Origin: an uncultured Lachnospiraceae bacterium
GTDB lineage: Bacteria; Bacillota; Clostridia; Lachnospirales; Lachnospiraceae
Reading direction: 5' to 3'
DNA: 64,000 bases
NCBI GenBank assembly: GCA_947176065.1
Contig: CAMWPB010000011.1
Span: 1 to 64,000 of the forward strand
The position numbers were made by a program, and so were the translations under genes. This document shows, one piece after another, positions 33,530 to 42,266 of this stretch; the first letter of the stretch is position 1, and the number at the start of each line of letters is the position of its first letter. Below the pieces are notes generated by a model. It was not told the DNA's origin, made no database searches, and was given only the letters and a program-made list of their open reading frames with translations.

Positions 33530-34253
33530 TCTTCTTCTCCCCCTCTCCCGCTTTTTCTTTTCCTTCGTCAATCAGACGCTTTGCGCAGCCCGCGTCCGCA
33601 CAGTTCATACAGTCGCTGTTACAGCCGGACTGGATCTTTGACATATCTTTTCCTTTTCTCTCTCCGGCAATCTTCACCTTATTCTGGATCGCCGTCAAAA
33701 GCGCCAGCACAAAGAACGCACCCGGCGCCATGATAAAGATACTGACCGGAACGAAACTTTCCGGCATAACATGAATGCCGAAGATTTCACCCGCGCCGAG
33801 AAGTTCTCTCACCGCACCGATACAGGTCAGCGCAACGGAAAACCCGAGTCCCATGCCGATACCGTCAAACAGAGACGGAATCACGGGATTCTTATACGCA
33901 TAAGCTTCCGCACGCCCAAGAATAATACAGTTTACCACAATCAACGGAATGTAAATGCCGAGGGCGTCGTAGAGGAAAGGAATAAATCCCTGCAGAAGCA
34001 GCTCCACCATCGTCACGAAAGAGGCGATTATTACAATAAACGCCGGAATTCTTACTTTATCAGGTATGATATTGCGGAGAAGAGAAATAAACACATTACT
34101 CAGCGCAAGCACAACCATCGTCGTGAGTCCCATACCCAGCCCGTTGATCGCAGAAGTGGTCACCGCAAGCGTCGGACACATACCCAGCATCAGGACGAAG
34201 GTCGGGTTCTCCTTTACAATACCGTTTACAAGACGTTCCTTTGCACTATTCAT
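33522..34253 (-). CDS. rnfE: Rnf complex subunit E with Cys-rich C-terminal tail
   Basis: This is 243 residues from ATG 34253 (AGGAGG upstream). The membrane core shows NPTFVLMLGMCPTLAVTTSA and six helices. Beyond the usual end it carries a soluble tail of about 45 residues with CNSDCMNCADAGC, able to bind a metal or FeS cluster. The start overlaps the rnfG stop by 8 bases. The core contributes the other half of the RnfA/E FeS site. Confidence 0.96.
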   Translation of the reverse strand: MNSAKERLVNGIVKENPTFVLMLGMCPTLAVTTSAINGLGMGLTTMVVLALSNVFISLLRNIIPDKVRIPAFIVIIASFVTMVELLLQGFIPFLYDALGIYIPLIVVNCIILGRAEAYAYKNPVIPSLFDGIGMGLGFSVALTCIGAVRELLGAGEIFGIHVMPESFVPVSIFIMAPGAFFVLALLTAIQNKVKIAGERKGKDMSKIQSGCNSDCMNCADAGCAKRLIDEGKEKAGEGEKKNA

Positions 34254-34854
34254 TTGCACTACCTCCTCCCAATACCGTCTGGAAATAGTATAATCCCGCG
34301 TTGACTCCGTTGGTCACTGCGTTCGTCGTGATGGTCGCGCCGGAAATGGCGTCAATCTCATTGTCAGCCGCCGCCCCGTTTTTTGTATACGCGAACTTTT
34401 CCACATTTTTATCCGCAAACTGCGGTTTCAACACATCCTCAGCCTGCATACCAAGACCTGCCGTCTCAGAAATGGAAAGAATCGACATCCCGTTTAATGT
34501 CCCATCCAGACGCACACCAATGGAAAACTGAATATCCCCACCGTAGCCTTCCTTTGTCGTCACGGTGATCACATAGCCAAGCAGTTCGCCGGAAGCGTCC
34601 TTTGCTTCCATCACCTCATCAATGCTCTCCTGCTCATACCCTGCTTCACTCCAGCCCACATCTGCCACAGATTCTACACCTATCATGCCAAAGGATGCCG
34701 CGTCCGCAAATACTTCCTGACACGCCTCCTGCTTCGCCTTCGCTTCCTGCTCGGCTATCGGATTTTTTGTCACCTGATAAACCAGTCCCAGAAGCAGTCC
34801 GGCAATCAGTGTAATCGCCAGCAAAATGCCAGTATTTTTCATCATCTCTTTCAT
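34246..34854 (-). CDS. rnfG: Rnf complex subunit G (flavoprotein)
   Basis: This 202-residue protein has an N-terminal anchor (GILLAITLIAGLLLGLVY) and an extracytoplasmic FMN-binding domain. The covalent flavin motif is DAISGATITTNAV near the C-terminus, the ApbE target Thr. ETAGLGMQAED is also typical. ATG overlaps the rnfD stop (ATGA). It passes electrons between RnfD and the FeS subunits. The ApbE enzyme at 15131 is the likely flavinyl transferase. Confidence 0.97.
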   Translation of the reverse strand: MKEMMKNTGILLAITLIAGLLLGLVYQVTKNPIAEQEAKAKQEACQEVFADAASFGMIGVESVADVGWSEAGYEQESIDEVMEAKDASGELLGYVITVTTKEGYGGDIQFSIGVRLDGTLNGMSILSISETAGLGMQAEDVLKPQFADKNVEKFAYTKNGAAADNEIDAISGATITTNAVTNGVNAGLYYFQTVLGGGSANE

Positions 34855-35783
34855 GCCTTCTCTCCTCCTTTACCGAATGCTTTCGGAAGAGTGACCTTCT
34901 CAATCAGCGGCACTAAGAGGTTGCCGATGATGATCGCATAAGACACTCCCTCCGCGGAGGGGCCGAAGATACGGAAAATCCCCGTCAGGATGCCCAGCAG
35001 TACGCCGTACAGATACTGTCCCTTTTTCGTGATGGGTCTGGTCACATAGTCGGTCGCCATAAAGAACGCGCCGAGCATCAGGCCGCCGCCGGAAAGATGG
35101 GCGGATATGTAAGGCCAGTTAAATCCCCTGCCGCCGAACAGCGTCACAAAGACAGCCAGCGAAACAATGTATGTCGCCGGAATCCGCAGATCAATAATTC
35201 CGAATAATATCAGGATACATGCCCCGACCACAATGGCTATCATGGAGGTCTCTCCGATCGTGCCCGCCGTGCGGCCGATCACCATATCCAGAATATTGAC
35301 GGATTCCCCGCTCTTTAAAGCGGCAAGAGGCGTCGCCCCTGTATAAGCGTCACAGTCAAAATTCGTCATAATCGACGTAAAGGAAATCAACAGAAAACAC
35401 CGCGCGCCAAGCGCCGGGTTCATGAAATTCTGTCCAATGCCGCCAAACAGCATCTTGACCACCAGAATGGCGAACACACCGCCCACCACGCCGATCCACC
35501 ACGGTGCGGATACAGGCAGATTCAAAGCCAGAAGCAGTCCCGTCACCACCGCGGAATAATCTCCTATGGTTACTTTTTTCTTACAGATCTTCTCAAACGC
35601 AAACTCCGTTGCCACCGTGGATGCCACCGTCACCAGAATCAGCAGCAATGCCTTCGGCCCGAAGTTGTATATGCCAAATCCCGCCGCCGGAAGAAGGGCG
35701 ATCACCACAGTCAGCATAATGCTGGCAGTGGTTGACTTCGATCTGACATGAGGGTTGGAAGACACTTTCATTAAATCACTCAT
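34851..35783 (-). CDS. rnfD: Rnf complex subunit D (flavoprotein, membrane)
   Basis: This 310-residue protein has about nine membrane helices and begins with the SSNPHVRSKSTTASIM segment. The covalent FMN site is CDAYTGATPLAAL, and FGGIGQNFMNPALGARCFLL is typical for RnfD/NqrB. It forms the ion-translocating core with RnfA/E. It follows rnfC after a 165-bp gap that holds a palindrome, the only long gap inside the operon. Confidence 0.97.
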   Translation of the reverse strand: MSDLMKVSSNPHVRSKSTTASIMLTVVIALLPAAGFGIYNFGPKALLLILVTVASTVATEFAFEKICKKKVTIGDYSAVVTGLLLALNLPVSAPWWIGVVGGVFAILVVKMLFGGIGQNFMNPALGARCFLLISFTSIMTNFDCDAYTGATPLAALKSGESVNILDMVIGRTAGTIGETSMIAIVVGACILILFGIIDLRIPATYIVSLAVFVTLFGGRGFNWPYISAHLSGGGLMLGAFFMATDYVTRPITKKGQYLYGVLLGILTGIFRIFGPSAEGVSYAIIIGNLLVPLIEKVTLPKAFGKGGEKA

Positions 35784-35835
35784 CTCTTCAGTCTATGCTC
35801 CTTTCATCGTAACTTTTCAGTCCTTCAAAGTTCCG

Positions 35836-35877
35836 ATGAAAAATCCATAAAAATTGCTTCGCAATGGGATTTTTCAT
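35836..35877. repeat. Palindrome between rnfC and rnfD
   Basis: ATGAAAAATCC / GGATTTTTCAT encloses ATTGC-TTC-GCAAT. The centre resembles the 45-kb repeats (ATTTGCTTCGCAAAT). It lies in the 165-bp rnfC-rnfD gap and may lower downstream expression or stabilise the message. Confidence 0.7.
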
Positions 35878-35948
35878 ACTTCCATCATATTCTTACGGTC
35901 TCGGCAGCATGTGCCTCGACCTGTACTGATCAGTCACTTTATTTCTCA

Positions 35949-37265
35949 CTATTTTTTCTTCTTGGCAAGCAGGAGCTTGCGCATGGATTTGATATTCTGC
36001 GTCAGATGCCTCTTAGCCGGACAGACGAAGCTGCAGCAGCCGCACTCACAGCACTCCATGCCGTCATGAGCAAGAAATGTCTCCTCGTCACCGTTTGCCG
36101 CGGCAACCGCCAGCAGCTTGGGCACCACCCGTCCCGGGCAGACCTCCACACAGCGGCCGCAGTTGATGCAGGCGGAAGGTTCCATGCGGGACACCTCGTC
36201 CTCCGTGAGACACAACAGCGCGGAAGCCGTCTTAGTGGTCGGCACATCCAGTCCGAAAAGGGCAAAGCCCATCATCGGCCCGCCGGATACGATCTTGACA
36301 GGCTCCTGCTTAAAACCGCCCGCCTCCTCCACCAGCTCATGGTAATTCGTGCCAATCCGCACGATAAAGTTGCGCGGTTCCGCAATGGCGTCCCCGGTCA
36401 CCGTAACGATGCGGTTCATCAGAGGCTTTCCCTCGATCACCGCATGATAGATCGCCACCACCGTGTCCACGTTGTTCACCACACAGCCCGCGTCCGCAGG
36501 AAGCATGGAAGAATTGATGGCTCTTCCCGTGGCCGCATATATAATCTGCCGCTCCGCGCCCTGCGGATACTTGGTCTTAAGCTCTTTCACACTGATGCGC
36601 GGCTCGTCTTTGGTCAACTTCTTTAAGATCTCGATACAATCCGGTTTATTGTCCTCCACCGCCAGAATTCCTCTGGCATTCTCGAACAGCTTCAGGGAAA
36701 CCTTTAAGCCGCCGACCAGCTTCTCCGGCTCCTCCAGCATCCTGCGGTAATCGGAGGTCAGATAAGGTTCGCACTCCGCACAGTTCGCGATCACATAATC
36801 AATTTTTTCAGGCTCTTTTGGAGAAAGCTTGACAAAAGTGGGGAAACCCGCACCGCCCATACCGACGATACCCGCCTCCTTCACACACTCGATAATCTCC
36901 TCCCTCGTCATCTCCTCGAGAGGTTTCCGTTTCGGATACTCTACTTCCTCGTAAAGACCGTCGTTTTCAATAATAATGCTCATCACGCTGTCGCCCGTAA
37001 CCACACGTCTCGGCTCAATCGCCTTCACCGTGCCCGATACCGTCGCATAAATTGGCGCGGAAACAAAGCCTCCTGCCTCCGCAATCTTCTGCCCCGTCAA
37101 AACCCTGTCACCCTTCTCCACAATAGGCTTTGCAGGCGCGCCGATATGCTGGGACAACGGGTACACCAGATCTCCCTTGGGCAGCACCGCCTTAATAGGC
37201 TTATCCTTCGACAAGTCCTTTCCGTCGTAGGGATGTATGCCGCCGTTAAATGTTAATTTAGCCAT
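35949..37265 (-). CDS. rnfC: Rnf complex subunit C (NADH-binding)
   Basis: This 438-residue peripheral protein starts KLTFNGGIHPYDGKDLSKDK, then has an NADH/FMN Rossmann-like region with GIVGMGGAGFPTFVKL and ANCAECEPYLTSDYR, and two 4Fe-4S motifs (CINCGRCVEVCP and CCECGCCSFVCP) near the C-terminus. It reduces NAD+ or oxidises NADH at the cytosolic face. First gene of rnfCDGEAB, transcribed away from the YprB-like gene. Confidence 0.97.
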   Translation of the reverse strand: MAKLTFNGGIHPYDGKDLSKDKPIKAVLPKGDLVYPLSQHIGAPAKPIVEKGDRVLTGQKIAEAGGFVSAPIYATVSGTVKAIEPRRVVTGDSVMSIIIENDGLYEEVEYPKRKPLEEMTREEIIECVKEAGIVGMGGAGFPTFVKLSPKEPEKIDYVIANCAECEPYLTSDYRRMLEEPEKLVGGLKVSLKLFENARGILAVEDNKPDCIEILKKLTKDEPRISVKELKTKYPQGAERQIIYAATGRAINSSMLPADAGCVVNNVDTVVAIYHAVIEGKPLMNRIVTVTGDAIAEPRNFIVRIGTNYHELVEEAGGFKQEPVKIVSGGPMMGFALFGLDVPTTKTASALLCLTEDEVSRMEPSACINCGRCVEVCPGRVVPKLLAVAAANGDEETFLAHDGMECCECGCCSFVCPAKRHLTQNIKSMRKLLLAKKKK

Positions 37266-37322
37266 ACCTGTAACCCTGCTCCTTTCACGTTCAGCTCACA
37301 CCTTAAGTCTGGCTGGACTGCT

Positions 37323-37352
37323 ATTATAAATATACTATTTTTCGACGAAAAA
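37323..37352 (-). promoter_or_regulatory. Candidate rnf promoter with overlapping palindrome
   Basis: Minus-strand TATAAT (37323-37328) lies about 58 bases before rnfC. A palindrome TTTTTCG-A-CGAAAAA (37338-37352) overlaps the -35 position, which itself is weak (TTTTCG). The palindrome may be a regulator site. Confidence 0.45.
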
Positions 37353-37424
37353 AACTACTGCTAATTCAAAAAATATGCTAAACTATCATCAGGTAAATTT
37401 TAGATTTATATGCGGAGGAATTTT

Positions 37425-38528
37425 ATGCAGACCGAAAACCACACACTTGAATCTTTCACCATCGGCTATCCTCTGGAGCGTACCGCTCCTCTGGATAAAT
37501 TTCTGTTTATAGATATTGAAACCACGGGATTTACCGCAAAAAGCTCCTCGCTCTATCTGATCGGGACTGCTTTTTACGCGGACGGAAACTGGCGGATCAG
37601 ACAATGGTTTTGTGAAAATCCTACTGAGGAAGCCGCTGTGCTGAACGCTTTCTTCGACTTTGCCACCTCTTTCACCCACCTGATTCATTTTAACGGCAAT
37701 AATTTCGATCTGCCCTACCTTCTGCAGAAATGTGAGCAGCATAAGCTGCCGCACAATTTCGACAACTTTGAAGGGATCGACCTGTATAAGCGCATTTCCC
37801 CCTACAAGGCATTTCTGCACGTGCCCAACTGTAAGCAGAAAACGCTGGAGGCGCTTCTCGGTATCCACAGGGATGACCGTTTTCACGGCGGTGAGCTGAT
37901 CGAAGTATACAGAAAATATGTGGAAACCCCTTCCCCGGACATCCGCTCCCTATTGCTTTTACATAACAGCGATGATATCCGGGGCATGCTGCAGCTTCTC
38001 CCCCTTCTGGCATTCTATGATCTCTTTAACGGGAATATCCGCGCAAAGAAGGTGCAGGCGAACAGCTATATCGACTATCACGGTCAGGAAAAACAGGAAC
38101 TGCTGATGAAGCTGGCGCTGCCTGCTTCTCTTCCCTTTTCCCTCTCCAACCTGGCAAACGGCTGTTATTTCAGCGGAGAAAAGGACGAAGGCATTCTGAA
38201 AGTGCCGCTCTATGAGGAAGAAATGAAATATTTCTACGCCGGCTACAAAGACTACTATTATCTTCCCGCGGAAGACATTGCCCTCCATAAATCGGTATCC
38301 TCCTTCGTGGATCAGGCGCACCGCACCCAGGCGACAGCCGCCACCTGCTACACACGGAAGTACGGACAATTCCTCCCCCAATGGGATATTCTGGTAGAAC
38401 CGTTCTTCAAACGGGACTATAAGAGTCATGAGCTTTTCTTTGAGCTTACCGACGAGCGTAAGACAGACAGGGCGCTTTTCTCCCGCTACGCCCAGTATCT
38501 GCTTGGAAAGATGGCGAAAACATACTAA
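37425..38528 (+). CDS. YprB-like ribonuclease H-fold (DEDD) exonuclease domain protein
   Basis: This is 367 residues from ATG 37425 (GCGGAGG upstream). The exonuclease motifs are FLFIDIETTGF (DxE), HFNGNNFDLPYL and a later Asp in HNSDDIRGML, the DEDD pattern of the YprB/RNase H-like family. The C-terminal 170 residues are specific to this clostridial group. It is probably a cytosolic 3'-5' nuclease on DNA or RNA. It is alone on the plus strand, between divergent rnfC and convergent cheR. Confidence 0.87.
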   Translation: MQTENHTLESFTIGYPLERTAPLDKFLFIDIETTGFTAKSSSLYLIGTAFYADGNWRIRQWFCENPTEEAAVLNAFFDFATSFTHLIHFNGNNFDLPYLLQKCEQHKLPHNFDNFEGIDLYKRISPYKAFLHVPNCKQKTLEALLGIHRDDRFHGGELIEVYRKYVETPSPDIRSLLLLHNSDDIRGMLQLLPLLAFYDLFNGNIRAKKVQANSYIDYHGQEKQELLMKLALPASLPFSLSNLANGCYFSGEKDEGILKVPLYEEEMKYFYAGYKDYYYLPAEDIALHKSVSSFVDQAHRTQATAATCYTRKYGQFLPQWDILVEPFFKRDYKSHELFFELTDERKTDRALFSRYAQYLLGKMAKTY

Positions 38529-38558
38529 AAGAGGGTAGCGATGCATCGCTACCCTTTT
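38527..38558 (+). terminator. Bidirectional terminator between YprB-like gene and cheR
   Basis: A perfect palindrome with arms GGGTAGCGATG / CATCGCTACCC (38533-38554) is flanked by AAAAGA and TTTT. It can end both convergent transcripts. Confidence 0.92.
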
Positions 38559-38580
38559 CCTGTCAATAACTTTATGCGTT

Positions 38581-39360
38581 TCACATTGGTTTCTGATAAA
38601 AGAACGAATTTTTACGTTCAAATCCCACATCCTTGTGATTGATAATCTGCTCGGTGCTGCCTATGAACAGATAGCCGCCGGGCTTAAGGCTCTTCTGGAA
38701 CTTGCGGAACACATCATCTTTCGCTTCCTCCGTAAAGTAAATAAGTACGTTACGGCACACAATCAAATGAAAATCCGTAGGATATGTATCCTTTAACAGA
38801 TTATGCTCCTTAAATTCCACTCTGTTCTTGACTTCCTGTGAAATCTGATAGGAAGGGCCGACCTTCGTAAAGAACTTATTTTTCAGATCCGCCGGCACAC
38901 CCGCCACGCTCTTCTCCGCGTACAGTCCCATCTTCGCTTTCTCGATCACCTGCTTATCCAGATCCGTCGCATAGATCTTAATCTGGTTGAGAGGCAGATG
39001 TCTGGACAGCGCCATCACCAGTGAATACGGCTCGTCACCCGTCGAACAGGCCGCGCTCCATATCTTTAAATTCTTACCGTAACGCTGAATCAGCTCCGGG
39101 AAAATGTCCTTATCCAAAAGCTGCCACTGATCCACATTTCTGTAAAACTCAGACACGTTAATCGTCAGATAGTTGACAAATTCCTCAAATCTGGCATTAT
39201 CGCTCTTAAGCACCGAAACGTAGTTGTCATATCCGACAACCTTATTTTTGGAGATCAGCGTATCGATCCGGCGCTTCATCTGTTTTTCCTTGTAAGCATT
39301 CAAATCGATTTTCGTAAGATCATAAACCGCTTTCTTAAAGTACTCATAGTCATATGCCAT
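38581..39360 (-). CDS. cheR: Chemotaxis protein methyltransferase CheR
   Basis: This is 259 residues from ATG 39360. It has an N-terminal helical CheR domain (IDLNAYKEKQMKRRIDTLI) and the SAM domain with WSAACSTGDEPYSLVM (motif I) and LIVCRNVLIYF. It methylates glutamates of chemoreceptors using SAM. No other che genes are near, so this is an isolated cheR, common in Clostridia. Flagellin-type genes elsewhere in the window agree with motility. Confidence 0.95.
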   Translation of the reverse strand: MAYDYEYFKKAVYDLTKIDLNAYKEKQMKRRIDTLISKNKVVGYDNYVSVLKSDNARFEEFVNYLTINVSEFYRNVDQWQLLDKDIFPELIQRYGKNLKIWSAACSTGDEPYSLVMALSRHLPLNQIKIYATDLDKQVIEKAKMGLYAEKSVAGVPADLKNKFFTKVGPSYQISQEVKNRVEFKEHNLLKDTYPTDFHLIVCRNVLIYFTEEAKDDVFRKFQKSLKPGGYLFIGSTEQIINHKDVGFERKNSFFYQKPM

Positions 39361-39394
39361 GGATTCCCACCGCCTTTGTTTATTTATGATAAAT

Positions 39395-39477
39395 GTGAAG
39401 GAAAACACTAAGCTCGAATGAACCTCGCTAAGTGTTTTCATGCTTCACATAAGAGAATGCCAAAAACGGCATTCTCT
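39395..39477 (-). repeat. Two-hairpin intergenic element (copy between rpsA and cheR)
   Basis: On the minus strand the first hairpin is AGAGAATGCC / GGCATTCTCT (39452-39477) with a GTTTTT loop, matching the copies at 42 and 63 kb. The second, 39395-39448, has arms GTGAAG/CTTCAC and GAAAACACT/AGTGTTTTC and a centre AAGCTCGAATGAACCTCGCTT-like. That centre is shared with the 14.9-kb palindrome. Confidence 0.78.
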
Positions 39478-39495
39478 GTATGGACTATTTATACC

Positions 39496-40641
39496 TTACT
39501 CTGCTGTGTCCCCGTTCTCTTCTGCGATCACCGCATCAATATCTACAGATACAACGTCTTCATCCTCAACTTTTTCAGCCTTAGGCTCAGGTGCAAACAT
39601 CGCCTTAATGCTCAGGCTGATCTTCTTGTCCGCCTCGTTGAAATCAACAACCTTCGCCGTCACTTCCTCACCGCTCTTGAGTACATCGGAAGGCTTGTCA
39701 ATATGCTCCCTGGAAATCTGGGACACATGAAGCAGGGCGTCAATGCCGGGCTCCAACTCGATAAATGCACCGAAATCCGTCATGCGTGCTACCTTACCGG
39801 TCACCTCTGTACCTACCGCATATTTGCTTGCCGCATCTTTCCACGGATTCTGATCCTCAAACTTAAGGCTCAAGGCAATCTTCGTGCCAGAAATATCCTT
39901 AATCAGCACCTTCACCACATCGCCAACCTTAAATACTTTCTTGGGATTCTCCACCCTGCCCCAGGACATCTCAGAGATGTGAAGCAGGCCGTCACAGCCG
40001 CCAAGATCTATGAATGCGCCAAAGTCAGTCACATTCTTAACCGTACCTTCCACCGTATCGCCGATCTTGATCGTCTCAAAGAGCTTCTTCTGCAGCTCCG
40101 CCTTCTCCTCAAGAATCAGCTGCTTTCTGTCACCGATATATCTTCTTCTCTTAGGATTATACTCGCTGATCACGAACTGGATCTCCTGACCCGCGTATTT
40201 GTTCAGATCCTTCTCATAAGTATCTGACACAAGACTTGCCGGGATAAAGATTCTCACCTCTTCCACAACGACGCTCAATCCGCCGTCCAGCACCTGCGCC
40301 ACCTTAGCCGTAAGCACTTCTCTGTTCTCATATGCTTCCTCGATCCGCTTGTTGCCTCTGTCAGCCGCAAGGCGCTTGTAAGTAAGGAGAACCTGTCCCT
40401 CGCCGTCGTTCACCTTAAGCACCTTTACCTCCATGGTATCTCCGGGCTTCGCAATGGTTGTCAAATCTACATTAGGTTCGTTTGTATATTCATTTCTCGT
40501 CAAAACGCCATCTGACTTATATCCGATGTTGAGAATGATCTCTTCCGGCTTTACATCGATAACGGTACCTTCAACAACCTCTCCTGTGTGTATTGTCTTT
40601 AATGACTCCTCTAACATTTGTTCAAAAGTTAATTCTGACAT
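39496..40641 (-). CDS. rpsA: S1 RNA-binding protein, ribosomal protein S1-like
   Basis: This 381-residue protein has four S1 domains (starts near GEVVEGTVIDVKPEEIILN, LTAKVAQVLDGGLSVVVEE, GDTVEGTVKNVTDFGAFIDL, GTEVTGKVARMTDFGAFIEL) and an acidic tail. Four rather than six domains is normal for Firmicutes. It binds mRNA on the ribosome. Its start lies inside ispH (20-base overlap), and the ribosome site GAGGAGG is within ispH, so the cmk-ispH-rpsA order is translationally linked. Confidence 0.93.
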   Translation of the reverse strand: MSELTFEQMLEESLKTIHTGEVVEGTVIDVKPEEIILNIGYKSDGVLTRNEYTNEPNVDLTTIAKPGDTMEVKVLKVNDGEGQVLLTYKRLAADRGNKRIEEAYENREVLTAKVAQVLDGGLSVVVEEVRIFIPASLVSDTYEKDLNKYAGQEIQFVISEYNPKRRRYIGDRKQLILEEKAELQKKLFETIKIGDTVEGTVKNVTDFGAFIDLGGCDGLLHISEMSWGRVENPKKVFKVGDVVKVLIKDISGTKIALSLKFEDQNPWKDAASKYAVGTEVTGKVARMTDFGAFIELEPGIDALLHVSQISREHIDKPSDVLKSGEEVTAKVVDFNEADKKISLSIKAMFAPEPKAEKVEDEDVVSVDIDAVIAEENGDTAE

Positions 40642-41491
40642 AATTTTGAACCTCCTCGATAATATTGTTTGGGGTCGAAGCCCCTGCTGTAATACCCACC
40701 AGTCGGACAGATTCAGGTAACCTTAAATGCAAGTCGTCGAGTGTCTGTATATAGTAGGTCATTTCGCACTCCTGCCTGCAGATCTCATAGAGCTTCCTTG
40801 TATTAGAGCTATGATTCCCACCTATAACTATCATCACATCAACCCGTGCCGCAAGTTCTCTGGCCTCGGCCTGTCGCACTTCCGTAGCGTTACATACAGT
40901 ATTCACAACACTACCATTGTAACCTCTTTCCCTGAAAATTTCAACCACATCTTGAAATTTCTTGTAGTTAAATGTCGTTTGCGAAACGATACACAGCTCC
41001 TCGTCTGTCTGAGGTACGAATTTTTCGGCCTCCTCCAAAGAACCGATGATATAGGTTTTCGTGTGGGACCATCCTCTGGTCGCCTCCACTTCGGGGTGCC
41101 CCTCGTCTCCGACGATCACGACGCTCCTGCCGGATTTACTCTCCCGCTCTACAATATCATGAATCCGTTTCACAAAGGGACAGGTGGCGTCCACCACTTC
41201 AAACCCAAGCTCCTTCAGACTTTCGCAGACATTTTTTTCCGCCCCGTGGGAACGGATGATCATCGTACCCCTCTCCTCTGGGGGAACCCGCTTCGCATCC
41301 GCAAGGGAGTCGATCACGCGCACTCCCCGCCTTTCCAGATCGCCCACCACTTCCTCGTTATGTATGATCGACCCGAAGGTATAAATCGGCGGTTCGTCTT
41401 TTCCCCAGCCCTCAATCTGCTCATAGACGGTATCCACCGCCCGCTGTACCCCGAAACAGAACCCCGCATGCTCCGCCAGAATGACTTCCAT
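40622..41491 (-). CDS. ispH: 4-hydroxy-3-methylbut-2-enyl diphosphate reductase
   Basis: This 289-residue 4Fe-4S enzyme performs the last step of the MEP isoprenoid pathway, forming IPP and DMAPP. The three cluster Cys are in HAGFCFGVQRAV, VDATCPFVKRIH and VNTVCNATEVRQ. The catalytic Glu-containing loop (ATEVRQAEA) and SSNTRKL are present. It is followed by rpsA, with which it overlaps, and preceded by cmk, a typical clostridial arrangement. Confidence 0.97.
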   Translation of the reverse strand: MEVILAEHAGFCFGVQRAVDTVYEQIEGWGKDEPPIYTFGSIIHNEEVVGDLERRGVRVIDSLADAKRVPPEERGTMIIRSHGAEKNVCESLKELGFEVVDATCPFVKRIHDIVERESKSGRSVVIVGDEGHPEVEATRGWSHTKTYIIGSLEEAEKFVPQTDEELCIVSQTTFNYKKFQDVVEIFRERGYNGSVVNTVCNATEVRQAEARELAARVDVMIVIGGNHSSNTRKLYEICRQECEMTYYIQTLDDLHLRLPESVRLVGITAGASTPNNIIEEVQNYVRINF

Positions 41492-41494
41492 ACC

Positions 41495-42145
41495 TCAACC
41501 TCCACACAATGCAATTATGGCATCCGCCACCTCTTCCGGCGTCATGTGGGAGGAATCTATCAGCACAGCGTCCTCCGCCTGCTTTAAAGGAGAAATTTCT
41601 CTGGTCATGTCCTGCCTGTCACGTTCGATAATATCCTTCTCGATGGTGGCAAGGTCGCAGCTTTCTCCCTTCGCCGTAAGCTCCTTATAGCGGCGCAGCG
41701 CCCGCTCATGGCTGTCCGCCGTCAGATACACCTTCACCTGGGCCTCCGGCAGTACGCAGGTGCCGATATCACGCCCGTCCATCACCACATCCGCATCCGC
41801 TGCCAGTTTCTGCTGCAGCTGCGTCAGCTTTTTCCTCACCCGGGGATTCGGGCTGCTGACAGAAGCCATCCGGCCCACCTCCTCCGTACGGATATAGGCA
41901 TTTACGTTTTCGCCGTTTAAATATACCACCTGTTCGCCGTTCTCATAGCCGATGGTAATATCCGCCCCCTGACATTTTTCATCAATCTGCTCCGGGGCGG
42001 CGCTCTCCCTGATCAGATACAGCGCCATCGCCCGGTACATGGCTCCCGTGTCCACATAGATATATCCCTTCTTAGCCGCGATCATCTTTGCGATCGTGCT
42101 CTTTCCCGCTCCCGCAGGCCCGTCAATCGCTATATTAAATCCCAT
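41495..42145 (-). CDS. cmk: Cytidylate kinase
   Basis: This is 216 residues from ATG 42145 (GGAAAGGATAGGG upstream). The P-loop is IAIDGPAGAGKSTIAK, followed by GYIYVDTGAMYRAMAL (substrate site) and DVVMDGRDIGTCVLP. It phosphorylates CMP/dCMP. The frame upstream of 42145 reads into a palindromic repeat and is not coding. It is three bases from ispH and in the same operon. Confidence 0.97.
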   Translation of the reverse strand: MGFNIAIDGPAGAGKSTIAKMIAAKKGYIYVDTGAMYRAMALYLIRESAAPEQIDEKCQGADITIGYENGEQVVYLNGENVNAYIRTEEVGRMASVSSPNPRVRKKLTQLQQKLAADADVVMDGRDIGTCVLPEAQVKVYLTADSHERALRRYKELTAKGESCDLATIEKDIIERDRQDMTREISPLKQAEDAVLIDSSHMTPEEVADAIIALCGG

Positions 42146-42173
42146 CGTTTCCCTATCCTTTCCAATTTTTATG

Positions 42174-42266
42174 GAGAATGCCGTATTTTGGCATTCTCTG
42201 GTGCGAAACTTAGAAGTTCTTTGCGAAGCAGCCTTTGCTGCGAGCATTTAGAACTTCTTTTCGCAC
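42174..42266 (-). repeat. Two-hairpin intergenic element (copy at cmk/HI0933-like junction)
   Basis: The first hairpin is GAGAATGCC / GGCATTCTC (42174-42198). The second has arms GTGCGAAA / TTCGCAC, AGAAGTTCT / AGAACTTCT and GCAGC / GCTGC (42201-42266). It is the same length and layout as 62946-63038. The right half lies within the end of the HI0933-type gene. Confidence 0.85.

Noticed and set aside
39496..40641. Truncated ribosomal protein S1
   Set aside because: Four S1 domains and about 380 residues are normal for Firmicutes, not a truncation of the six-domain proteobacterial form.
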